Assembly: GCA_963844655.1 (NCBI GenBank)
Contig: CAWJPA010000005.1
Coordinates: 1 to 64,000, forward strand
Length of the DNA: 64,000 nucleotides
Reading direction: 5' to 3'
From: JASHPR01 sp963844655
GTDB lineage: Bacteria; Actinomycetota; Actinomycetes; Streptosporangiales; Streptosporangiaceae
Part shown: piece by piece, positions 1 through 8,079 of the stretch
Position numbering within the stretch: position 1 is the first letter of the stretch
Layout of the letters: every line of letters starts with the position of its first letter
Translations under genes and position numbers: made by a program
Notes under the pieces: generated by a model
What the model was told of the DNA's origin: nothing
The model's input: only the letters and a program-made list of their open reading frames with translations
Databases searched by the model: none

Positions 1-403
1 GGTAGGGGATCTCGACGGCGACGTTGGTGGCCTTGACGGCGGCGACCACGAGTTTGCCGGGTTCCAGGCCGAGTTCGTCGGCGGCTTCGCGGCTGAGCAG
101 GGAGACGAAGCGGTGTGGCCCGGCCTGGATTTCTATCTGGGCCATCACGGTGTCGCGGACCACGCGGCTGACCAGGCCGCTGAACCTGTTGCGGGCTGAG
201 TGCGCCACGGCCATCCTGTTCTCGGTGTGGTCAGCTGATTCGGCCAGCTCCTGGGCCAGCGCGGCGAGTGCGGCCCCGTCGACGGCCATCCGCCCGGAGT
301 CGTCGGTGACGGTGGTGATCCGTCCTCCGTCGGCCCAGCGGCGCAGGGTGTCGGTACTGACGCCGAGAAGGCTGGCCGCTTCTTTTATTCGGAACATCGG
401 CAT
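1..403 (-). CDS. MerR-type HTH / TOBE molybdate-binding regulator, 3' end outside window
   Basis: My translation of the minus strand gives about 134 residues starting MPMFRIKEAASLLGVS, a MerR/excisionase-type helix-turn-helix (residues 5-45, ending in a LRRWADGG turn). After a linker it continues into a TOBE (molbindin) domain with the motif SARNRFSGLVSRV (about 70-82), and stops at the window edge. This architecture is known for small molybdate-responsive proteins of actinobacteria. ATG codons lie at 403 and 397 in frame; no clear ribosome site is visible. It diverges from the TauE-like permease, so 404-568 is the shared promoter region. The nearby moaD and moaA remnants support a molybdenum connection. 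The product class is secure; whether it regulates transcription or only binds molybdate is inferred. Confidence 0.8.
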   Translation of the reverse strand, partial: MPMFRIKEAASLLGVSTDTLRRWADGGRITTVTDDSGRMAVDGAALAALAQELAESADHTENRMAVAHSARNRFSGLVSRVVRDTVMAQIEIQAGPHRFVSLLSREAADELGLEPGKLVVAAVKATNVAVEIPY

Positions 404-568
404 GGCCGGAGGGTAACGCAGATGCGGCGGCCCCCGGGGCGGGGCGGCGCGTCGGCGGCTATCCGGTCCGGAGCAGGCTGCTGCTGCTGTAATGACGCCG
501 GGTACAGGCCCGGGCAGGCATCCGGAAAGTGCCCGTTGACCAGGGCGGACGGCCGTTAGCGTGGCCGG

Positions 569-1364
569 GTGTTCGGGCCTGGCTGGACCGAGATCGTCGC
601 GTTGGTGGCGGCGTTTGTCATTGCGGTGCTGGCGACGCCAGCGGGCATCTCCGGAGCGGTGCTGCTGTTGCCGTTTCAGGTCAGTGTGCTGGGCACGCCG
701 AGCCCAGCGGTCACGCCGACCAACCTGCTGTACAACGTGGTCGCCACTCCGGGGGCGCTGTATCGGTACTGGCGGCAAGGACAGACCGGCGGCCGGCTGG
801 CCTTGGTGCTGATCGCCGGGACCGTGCCCGGCGTCATCGCCGGATCGGTCATCCGTGTCACGCTGCTGCCTGGTCCTCAGGTCTTCGACCTGGTGGTCGC
901 CGCGGTGCTGCTTCCGCTGGGCATCTGGCTGGCGCTGACCCGCCCAGCGCTGCCCGGCGAACCGGGCCGCCGGGTGCGGCTGGTCCCGGTCCCGGTCCTG
1001 GTCGCGCTGGCGGCCATGGTGGGCTGCGTCGGCGGTATCTACGGGATCGGCGGCGGCTCGATCCTGGCCCCGATCCTGATCGGGTCCGGCAGGCCCGCGT
1101 CCGAGGTCGCGCCCGGCCGCTCTGGCGTCCACATTCGTGACCTCAGTCGCCGGGGTGATCACCTTCATGATCTTGTCCGTGCATCGTCATGGCTCCGTGG
1201 CGCCGAGCTGGTCAACCGGGATCGCGCTGGGTATCGGCGGCCTGGCAGGTGGCTACACCGGTGCCCGGATCCAGTCCCGGTTGCCTGATGTCCTGATCCG
1301 CCGCATGGTCGGCGTCCTGGTCATTGCCATCGGTGCCCGCTACCTATGGCTCGGGCTGGCATAA
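569..1364 (+). pseudogene. TauE/SafE-family membrane permease, frameshifted
   Basis: The gene begins at GTG 569 and encodes a polytopic membrane protein of the sulfite exporter TauE/SafE (DUF81) family. The first half carries hydrophobic segments and the glycine-rich GGIYGIGGGSILAP motif typical of the second TauE repeat. At about 1110-1113 the frame breaks. The continuing protein (SVAGVITFMIL... to ARYLWLGLA) is found one frame over and ends at TAA 1364. Reading CCC as CC at this point restores ...EVAPAALASTF..., so a single inserted C explains the break. Joined, the product is about 264 residues, normal for the family. It may be a true pseudogene or a sequencing indel; moaD and moaA next door show the same type of lesion. 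Transported substrate is unknown. Confidence 0.8.
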
Positions 1365-1544
1365 CCGGCCCGGTGACACGACCCGCGAGAGGACAGATGC
1401 CCGAGCAGATCCAGCAGCGAGGGTACCGGCGCTCGCCGTAACCAACTGCTCTCCGGCCCGCTTCGGCGATGAGTACCCCGGCCGGGAGCAGTCACAACGT
1501 CCGAAGGCTGTGATGGGCCTCCGGGAGAGACGAGGAGAACATAC

Positions 1545-2660
1545 ATGAGTGGCGTACGGGTGCTGGTCGGCACGCGCAAGGGCGCGTTCGTGCTGTCCTC
1601 GGACGGCAAGCGTCAGCAGTGGGAAGTCAGCGGACCTCATTTCGCGGGCTGGGAGATCTACCACGTCAAGGGATCGCCCGCCGACCCGGGCCGGCTGTAT
1701 GCCTCGCAGTCCAGCGGCTGGTCGGGGCAGGTGATCCAGCGTTCCGACGACGGTGGCCAGACCTGGGATCCGGTCGGTAATAAGTTCTCCTACGACGGGG
1801 TCCCCGGCACGCACCAGTGGTACGACGGCACGCCGCACCCGTGGGAGTTCGAGCGGGTGTGGCACCTCGAACCGTCGCTGGACGACCCGGACACCGTCTA
1901 CGCCGGGGTGGAGGACGCCGGGCTGTTCCGGTCCGCTGATGGTGGGCAGCACTGGCAGGAACTGGCGGGGCTGCGCGGCCACGACTCCGGGCCGTCGTGG
2001 CAGCCGGGCGCGGGCGGGATGTGCCTGCACACGATCATCCTGGACCCGGCTACTCCGGGCCGGATGTTCGCCGCCATCTCGGCCGCCGGGGCGTTCCGGT
2101 CCGACGACGCGGGCCAGACCTGGGCGCCGATCAATCATGGCCTGCAATCTGAGGGCATCCCCGACCCCGACGCGGAAGTCGGGCACTGCGTGCACCGCAT
2201 CGCGATGCACCCCGCCCGCCCGTCGGTGCTGTACATGCAGAAACACTGGGACGTGATGCGCAGCGACGACGCGGGCGGGTCCTGGCACGAGATCAGCGGG
2301 AACCTGCCCACCGACTTCGGGTTCCCGATCGACGTGCACGCGCACGAGCCAGACACTGTTTACGTGGTCCCGATCACAAGCGACGCCGAGCACTACCCGC
2401 CCGGCGGGAAGCTGCGTGTCTACCGCAGCCGCACCGGCGGAGACGACTGGGAGCCCCTCACCAGCGGCCTGCCGCAGGAACACTGCTACGTCAACGTCCT
2501 GCGCGATGCGATGGCCGTCGACGCCCTCGACTCCTGCGGCGTGTATTTCGGCACCACCGGCGGCCAGGTCTACGCCTCCGCCGACGCCGGCGACACCTGG
2601 GCCCCGATCGTGCGGGATCTGCCGGCCGTGCTGTCGGTCGAAACCCAGACACTGCCATGA
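1545..2660 (+). CDS. BNR/Asp-box beta-propeller protein (sialidase-fold, exo-alpha-sialidase-like)
   Basis: A 371-residue protein with a good ribosome site (GAGGAG) before ATG 1545. It holds six Asp-box repeats of the S-x-D-x-G-x-T-W type: SDDGGQTWDPV, SADGGQHWQEL, SDDAGQTWAPI, SDDAGGSWHEI, SRTGGDDWEPL and SADAGDTWAPI. These predict a beta-propeller. There is no signal peptide, so the protein is probably cytoplasmic, and no sialidase catalytic Arg triad is apparent; enzyme activity should not be assumed. Its stop overlaps the start of the MoaD-like gene (ATGA), and this propeller-moaD neighbourhood suggests a linked function. Fold confident; function unknown. Confidence 0.85.
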   Translation: MSGVRVLVGTRKGAFVLSSDGKRQQWEVSGPHFAGWEIYHVKGSPADPGRLYASQSSGWSGQVIQRSDDGGQTWDPVGNKFSYDGVPGTHQWYDGTPHPWEFERVWHLEPSLDDPDTVYAGVEDAGLFRSADGGQHWQELAGLRGHDSGPSWQPGAGGMCLHTIILDPATPGRMFAAISAAGAFRSDDAGQTWAPINHGLQSEGIPDPDAEVGHCVHRIAMHPARPSVLYMQKHWDVMRSDDAGGSWHEISGNLPTDFGFPIDVHAHEPDTVYVVPITSDAEHYPPGGKLRVYRSRTGGDDWEPLTSGLPQEHCYVNVLRDAMAVDALDSCGVYFGTTGGQVYASADAGDTWAPIVRDLPAVLSVETQTLP

Positions 2661-2952
2661 TCCGGGTCGTGCTCCCCGCGCACCTGCGGGCCCTGGCCCG
2701 CATCGACGGCGAAGTCGAGCTGGACGTCACCGGCCAGGTCACCCAGGGCTCGGTCCTGGACGCGCTGGAAGAGCGCTACCCGATGCTGCGCGGCACCATC
2801 CGCAACCATGACGGCGGCCAGCGCCGGGCGTTCATCCGGTTCTTCGCCTGCGAACAGGACCTGTCCCACCAGCCACCCGACATCCCTTGCCCGAAGCGGT
2901 CACCACCGGCGCCGAGCCCTACCTGATCGTCGGCGCCATGGCAGGCGGCTAA
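2657..2952 (+). pseudogene. MoaD/ThiS-family sulfur carrier, frameshifted near the C-terminus
   Basis: Starts at ATG 2657, overlapping the propeller gene by four bases. The first 75 or so residues match the MoaD/ThiS ubiquitin-like fold (VLPAHLRALARIDGEVELDV..., ...GSVLDALEERYPMLR). In the frame as given it ends at 2926 in unrelated residues. One frame over, from about 2884, the expected tail appears: LPEAVTTGAEPYLIVGAMAGG, then TAA at 2950-2952. A missing C in the run at 2883-2887 accounts for it. The restored tail ends in the Gly-Gly that MoaD/ThiS proteins need for thiocarboxylation. Without a frame correction the gene could not make a working sulfur carrier. Confidence 0.8.
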
Positions 2953-3944
2953 TGCTGGCCGACTCCTACGGCCGCGTCGCGACCGACCTGCGGGTATCGC
3001 TGACCGACCGGTGCAACCTGCGCTGCGCCTACTGCATGCCAGCCGAAGGGCTGGACTGGCTGCCCGGCCCCGGCCTGCTCACCGACGAGGAGGTCGGCCC
3101 GCCTGATCTCGATCGCGGTCACACGGCTGGGTATCACCGAGGTCCGGTACACCGGCGGCGAGCCGCTGCTGCGCCGCGGCCTGCCCGCCATCGTGGCCCG
3201 CACCGCAGCCCTGCACCCGCGACCGGAGATCTCGATCACCACCAACGGGATCGGGCTGACCCGGATAGCCGCGCCGCTGTACGAGGCCGGGCTGGACCGG
3301 CTCAACGTGTCTTTGGACACGCTGTCCGCGCGACACGTTCGCGACACTCACCCGCCGCGACCGGCTGCCCGACGTCCTGGCCGGCCTGGCCGCCGCCGCT
3401 GCCGCCGGGCTGGCACCAGTGAAGGTGAACGCGGTCCTGATGCACGGCGTCAACGATCACGAGGCCGCCGCGCTGCTGCGGTTCTGCCTGAACCGCGGAT
3501 ACCAGCTCCGGTTCATCGAGCAGATGCCCCTGGACGCCCAGCACAGCTGGCGGCGATCCGACATGGTCACCGCCGATCAGATCCTGGCCGCCCTGTCGGC
3601 ACAGTTCTCACTCACACCCGACAGATCCCACCAGCCGCGGATCGGCGCCCGCCGAGACCTTCCTGGTCAACGGCGGCCCCGGCCGCGTCGGCGTCATCGG
3701 ATCAGTGACCAGACCCTTCTGCGGAGCATGCGACCGGGTCCGGCTGACCGCCGACGGCCAGATCCGCAACTGCCTGTTCGCCCGCGACGAGAGCGACCTG
3801 CGCACCCCACTGCGAGCCGGCGCCAGCGACGACCAGCTGGCTGGCATCTGGCGCCGCGCGGTCGCCGCCAAACTGCCCGGACACGGCATCAACGATCCCG
3901 GCTTCCTCCAGCCCGCCCGGCCCATGTCAGCCATCGGCGGCTGA
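2952..3944 (+). pseudogene. moaA: GTP 3',8-cyclase MoaA (molybdopterin synthesis), three frameshifts
   Basis: ATG 2952 overlaps the restored moaD stop. The N-terminus has the radical-SAM cluster motif CNLRCAYC (C-x3-C-x2-C) near residues 23-30, then YTGGEPLLRRGL, SITTNGIGL and RLNVSLDTLS. The C-terminal second cluster site is FCGACDRVRLTADGQIRNCLF and the protein ends in PMSAIGG, the GG tail MoaA needs. These pieces lie in successive frames with breaks near 3094, 3330 and 3625, each explained by one extra base, so the three together return to the first frame. Joined length is about 330 residues, full size for MoaA. Three indels in 1 kb make the gene non-functional as read, unless they are sequence errors. 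Confidence 0.85.
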
Positions 3945-4403
3945 CTCGCGCCGACGGGGGTGCTTATGCGCTAGCAAGCCGACGCCCAGCTACCCGGCCT
4001 GCTAGCCGGAATGCTTGCTGGGGCTCCGCTCCTCCGCCGGAGGCGTGGCCAAGTCAGCGGCGATCGCGTCGCCGAGCGAAATGGTGACCGCCGCCCTGAT
4101 CCTCGTCACTGTGCCGTGACGCCGACGTTATCTCGCATAATTCGTGACCTGCTCAAGACGTCGCATGAAGCGCGAGTATCCGCCAATCCGCGCGCCACTG
4201 CCCAATTGATGATCTCCAGTTGCGTCGCGCAGACTGGTCGTTCTGAGCCGTCGTGCCGGGAGCGGGACCGCTCCCCAACCAGCGATACCGCACCGGCGCC
4301 CCACATCAGGTAACACAAGTTACCGCCCGTGCTCCCGCTGTGCTAGGTGTACTGATTGCGGCGTGCATCCAGCAACTGGAGCGGTGGGGTGTGACGCGTC
4401 AGC
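3945..4403. other. Gene-poor stretch between moaA and the truncated exonuclease
   Basis: No convincing coding region is seen on either strand; short open frames here have no recognisable motifs. The base composition dips around 4125-4215 relative to the flanks, and a small imperfect inverted element, TTATCTCGCATAA, lies at 4128-4140. Since the next gene has lost its 5' domain, this stretch probably contains a recombination scar. No RNA gene or clear promoter is seen. Confidence 0.4.
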
Positions 4404-5165
4404 ATGCGGGCGGTGAGCTGCCGGTGCGCGGCGTGTTCGGGTGCCCGGCCAGTGGCCGCACGTCAGCGGCTTTACCAGCGGGCCGGTTTCACGCACCAGG
4501 TGCTGCGGCGCGCCATCGAGCGCCCACCGCTGGTCGACCTGGTCAGCCGACTTCCCCGCGGCCGCGGCGCGGGCCTGGATTCCTACCTGGGCGTGCTCGA
4601 CCGGGTGCTGGAAGACCGGTTTGTCAGCGACGCTGAATTGGCCACGGTCTCCGATCTGGCTGCTGAACTCGGTCTGACGCGAGAAACGGCCGAGCAGGCT
4701 CACTGGGAGTACCTGCGCCACGTGTGCGAGGCTGCGTGGCGTGACGGCCAGGTGACCGAACCCGAGCGGGCAGATCTGCTCGAGGTGGCCCGGCTCATTG
4801 GCGTCCCGGCCGCCGAGGCGCTGGCGATCCTGGACGATGCGGCTGGGCAGTCGGCGTCTCGGCTGGGAGCCGGGTCGACCGGTCTGGTTCCAGGTGACCG
4901 GGTCTTGCTTACGGGTGACATGGGGCTGCCCAGGGCACAGATCGAGGCCCTGGCGGCGGCCGCCGGGCTGCGGGTCACCGGATCGGCCAGCAGCAAGACC
5001 ACGCTGGTCGTAACTTCAGATCCCTACTCCCAGTCGGGGAAGGCGAGGCAGGCAGGTGAGCTCGGCGTGCGGATGGTGACCGACCAGGTATTCCTTCACA
5101 TGCTCGACGAGATGGAGCCAGACACGGCCCGAAACCGGGCCTATTCGAAACTGCAAGCGCAGTGA
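4404..5165 (+). pseudogene. C-terminal part of an exonuclease-BRCT protein, 5' domain lost
   Basis: The 253-residue open frame matches the C-terminal two thirds of actinobacterial DEDD-exonuclease/BRCT proteins. A TerB-like acidic helical section (about 60-150, with DRVLEDRFVSDAEL and WRDGQVTEPERADLLEVARL) is followed by a BRCT domain (about 160-245, GDRVLLTGDM...GLRVTGSASSKTTLVV...). The family normally has about 180 more residues upstream carrying the DEDDh 3'-5' exonuclease; no exonuclease motif is found in any frame of 3945-4403. The first 30 residues look like out-of-context translation. It may still be expressed as a BRCT protein, but a 5' truncation is the simplest reading. Confidence 0.65.
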
Positions 5166-5291
5166 CACCGCGAGCAGCCCGCTGCTACCAGCGGCACTGC
5201 TCAACTGGGCCCGGGAGTTACACAGCATCCAGAACGCGGCCAGAGCGTTGCGTGCCATCCGGAAGCACCGACCGGGTGGCAAAATTCGACT

Positions 5292-6305
5292 ATGAAGTTA
5301 ATCCGGGCAACAGAGGGGCTTGGGGTCAGCGTGGCCGCGTCCGCACTGGCCAGCACTGCTTACCAGACTGCTGGTGAATTACACGACCGCCGCAGGTATC
5401 CGCCACCTGGCCGCTTAGTGCAAGTGGATGGCAGGCGTCTGCATATCAGATGCGTTGGTGACGGATCCCCCGCCGTGGTCATAATCCCGGCCATGGGAGC
5501 CGCCGCCACCGACTGGCTGGCAGTGCAGGATGCGCTTGTCCCGTGCACCACCGTCTGTGTGTACGACCGGCCTGGCCTGGGCTGGAGCGAACCCGCTCTC
5601 CGTTGGCCCACCGCCACCGGAATAGCAAGTGATCTTCGCCGTCTGCTAACCGGTGGCGGGATCGCGCCGCCGTTCGTGATCGCGGGCCATTCCCTGGGGG
5701 GCGTGATTGCCAGGGTATTCACGCACATGTATTCGGATGAGGTTGCCGGCATGGTCCTGATCGACTCGACCCATCCCGGTCAGGTTGGGCGCCTGCAGAA
5801 GGCATGGCTGCAGGACTACCGCGGCGGGAAGCTAGCTGAGGTGGCGCTTGACTATGCCCGGCCACTCGGGCTGCGCCGCGCGTGGAGCAGCCTCCGCTCC
5901 CAAGCCCCAGCCTCTGCGGAGCAAGTCATGGCGCTGTCATCTCGGGCCCGGCGGGCCCAGGCGAAAGAACTGCTCGCGTTCGAGTCAATCTGCCGGCAAG
6001 CGGGCTTGATCCTCGGAGACCTCGGGGACCTTCCGCTCACCGTGATCACCTCCAGCGAGCGGGCCCCGGCCGTGCCGGAGGACAGCCGGGCACAGCGCGT
6101 CCGCAGCCGCTTCTACCCAGGCTGGGCGCAACTCCAGGATGAACTCGCGACATTGTCAGCGGACAGCGCCCACATCATGGCTCCGTGTGCGGGACATCAC
6201 ATCCAGTTCGACGATCCTGAGCTTGTCACCTCATCCATCACTGATCTTGTAGAACGGGTTCGTCAGAAAGCTGATGCGATTGGCGGGGACGTAGTCAGCA
6301 ACTGA
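5292..6305 (+). CDS. Alpha/beta-fold hydrolase
   Basis: A 337-residue hydrolase. After a weakly hydrophobic N-terminal segment (about 8-28) come the strand-turn IIPAMGAAATDW (oxyanion region), the YDRPGLGWSEP loop, the nucleophile elbow GHSLGG (Ser near residue 138), and a C-terminal His in AGHHIQF. All three catalytic positions are thus plausible. No ribosome site is obvious before ATG 5292. The gene stands alone between the exonuclease remnant and the Fur-like regulator. Family known to include esterases, lipases and haloalkane dehalogenases; the substrate cannot be read from sequence. Confidence 0.85.
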   Translation: MKLIRATEGLGVSVAASALASTAYQTAGELHDRRRYPPPGRLVQVDGRRLHIRCVGDGSPAVVIIPAMGAAATDWLAVQDALVPCTTVCVYDRPGLGWSEPALRWPTATGIASDLRRLLTGGGIAPPFVIAGHSLGGVIARVFTHMYSDEVAGMVLIDSTHPGQVGRLQKAWLQDYRGGKLAEVALDYARPLGLRRAWSSLRSQAPASAEQVMALSSRARRAQAKELLAFESICRQAGLILGDLGDLPLTVITSSERAPAVPEDSRAQRVRSRFYPGWAQLQDELATLSADSAHIMAPCAGHHIQFDDPELVTSSITDLVERVRQKADAIGGDVVSN

Positions 6306-6343
6306 ACCGGTCGATAGACGCTGGCACGAAATGCGGCCTGCGC

Positions 6344-6790
6344 TTGCTTACAGATACCCGGCTGGCCGCCGGTCTCGGCGGTGTTGAGGACGCGCTGGCC
6401 CGGATGCGCGAGCACGGCGGACGGGCCACAACAGCGCGGCGGCTGCTGCTCACCGCGCTGTTCGCCAGCCCGGGCCATCGCAGCGCCGAGGAACTGGGCG
6501 CCGAAGTCCAGGCCCGCGTGCCCTGCGTGCAGAAGTCCACGATCTACCGCATCCTCGACGAGCTGGAACGCCTCCAGATCGTTGACCGCACCCACCTCGG
6601 CCACGGCCCCGCCACCTACCACCTCGCATCCCCGGCCCACGGTCATCTGGTCTGCGAGAAAGGCGGCACGATGACCGAAGTCCCCGGCCAGCTCTTCGAC
6701 GGCCTCGCCGAGATGACCCGCTCCCGCTACGGATTCACCATCCAGCCGCACCGCTTCGCCGCCACTGGCCTGTGCGCCAGCTGCCAATGA
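6344..6790 (+). CDS. Fur-family transcriptional regulator
   Basis: A 148-residue protein with an N-terminal winged helix (LTALFASPGHRSAEELGAE...KSTIYRILDELE) and a short dimerisation domain starting at AHGHLVC. The start at TTG 6344 keeps the whole family profile; later alternatives would cut helix 1. Fur proteins usually carry two CxxC motifs for structural zinc. Here the first reads C-E-K-G-G, so its second Cys is missing, while the C-terminal CASC is intact. Metal binding may therefore be weak or altered. It lies just upstream of the copper island but faces away from its minus-strand arm; which metal it senses is unknown. Confidence 0.85.
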   Translation: MLTDTRLAAGLGGVEDALARMREHGGRATTARRLLLTALFASPGHRSAEELGAEVQARVPCVQKSTIYRILDELERLQIVDRTHLGHGPATYHLASPAHGHLVCEKGGTMTEVPGQLFDGLAEMTRSRYGFTIQPHRFAATGLCASCQ

Positions 6791-6927
6791 CGATCTGGCC
6801 CGGGCAACGGCAGCAGGTGTGCCGCTAGCCGTCTTTAGCCAAGGTCTCCATGGCCCGGACCTTTGCCGATCGAGACGTTACCGACCTTCGGTGGTCGCCC
6901 GGCCAGGAGTTAGGCACTGGGGTGCCG

Positions 6928-8079
6928 TTAGCTTGATGAGCCGAACTGGACGGGAACTTTGATGACCTGTTCCCTGGCCCAGGTTTGGGCGCCGGGTGCG
7001 GCCTGCCAGATGGTGAGCTGGGTGCCGTGGACGGCGAGGGCGTCCCATCCGCCTGATGGGCTGGGTGCAAGGGTTGCGGTGCCGGTGGGCAGGGCCGGCA
7101 GCGGCTGCCACGAGCCCGCGGCGGTGGTGATGGCTGCTGCGCGTCGGCTGCTTAGGGTGATCGCCAGGCTGCTGTCCGGTCCGGGCGACGCCGATGTTAG
7201 CGTGGCGCCCTTGAGTGCCAGCGCAGGTGACAGTTTCCAGTGTGCGCCGCTATCAGTGGACCAGGCGGCCACCAGGTGTGCTGCGGGCCCGGTTCCTGCG
7301 GCTAGCAGGGCCGTAGTGGTGCCGGCGGAGGTGGTGAGCCGGAGCACGGTGATGGCCTGGTGGGCGTAGGCGGCAGGGAGCGTAGGGCCTGTTAGCTGCC
7401 AGGTTCCGCCGGTGTGGGAGAAGATCCCTGCGGTTCCGGGACGGCCGCAGCCAGCACCCAGCATGGACTGGCCGGAGGGGCCGAACGTGGCCGCGGTGAG
7501 GCTGACCAGGTGGCACCGGGTATCTGCTGGGGTCGCGGCGAGAGCCCGCCGGGTGACCAGCGGGGTCCACGCTGTGCCGTCGGGGCCGGAGATGTCGGTG
7601 GTCCCGTTGGCGAGCAGCGCCAGCAGCCGTCCGCTGACCGGGTCAGCCGCGAGAGCGCCGGGGACATCAGCCAGGGCAGCATCGAGCAGGCCGGGTGACC
7701 AGGATGTGCCGTTGTCCTTGGTGCTGGCGAGCGGGGAATAGGACAGGTCCTGGCTGGGCCGGAACCCGGCCAGCACCGACCCTGCTGGCATGCCGGTGAG
7801 GACTAGGCCGCCGTTGCTGGCCACTCCTGGCGGGGTGGCCAGCTGCCAGGTGCTGATCCCGGCGGGACGGACGAATAGCTGCCAGAAGTTGTTGTGGCTG
7901 GCGGCCGAGCCGCCCATCACCGCGACCGCCCACGTCCCGGTGGCGGTGGCCAGCGAGGTGGCCAGGGACGGCGGCCTGGCGGCGCTGGCCGGGGCTGCGG
8001 TGCGGCTGGCTGTGCTGCCGCAGCCAGCGGCCAGGATCGTGGCGGCCGCCACGGTGAGGAGGCCGGTGCGGCGATTCAT
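6928..8079 (-). CDS. Secreted lipoprotein with a beta-propeller-like body
   Basis: 383 residues starting at ATG 8079, which overlaps the stop of the upstream Sco1 fusion by four bases. A signal peptide with lipobox (ILAAGCGS, Cys near residue 19) predicts anchoring to the outer face of the membrane. The body contains repeated segments such as STKDNGTSWSPGL, GPDGTAWTPL and STDSGAHWKLSP. These are degenerate Asp-box motifs, suggesting a sialidase-type propeller. It is the third gene of the copA operon. A role in copper trafficking is inferred from position only; no Met/His metal motif stands out. Confidence 0.8.
   Translation of the reverse strand: MNRRTGLLTVAAATILAAGCGSTASRTAAPASAARPPSLATSLATATGTWAVAVMGGSAASHNNFWQLFVRPAGISTWQLATPPGVASNGGLVLTGMPAGSVLAGFRPSQDLSYSPLASTKDNGTSWSPGLLDAALADVPGALAADPVSGRLLALLANGTTDISGPDGTAWTPLVTRRALAATPADTRCHLVSLTAATFGPSGQSMLGAGCGRPGTAGIFSHTGGTWQLTGPTLPAAYAHQAITVLRLTTSAGTTTALLAAGTGPAAHLVAAWSTDSGAHWKLSPALALKGATLTSASPGPDSSLAITLSSRRAAAITTAAGSWQPLPALPTGTATLAPSPSGGWDALAVHGTQLTIWQAAPGAQTWAREQVIKVPVQFGSSS

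Noticed and set aside
24..416. Plus-strand 130-residue open frame at the window start
   Set aside because: It is the reverse shadow of the HTH-TOBE gene, whose motifs are clear on the minus strand.
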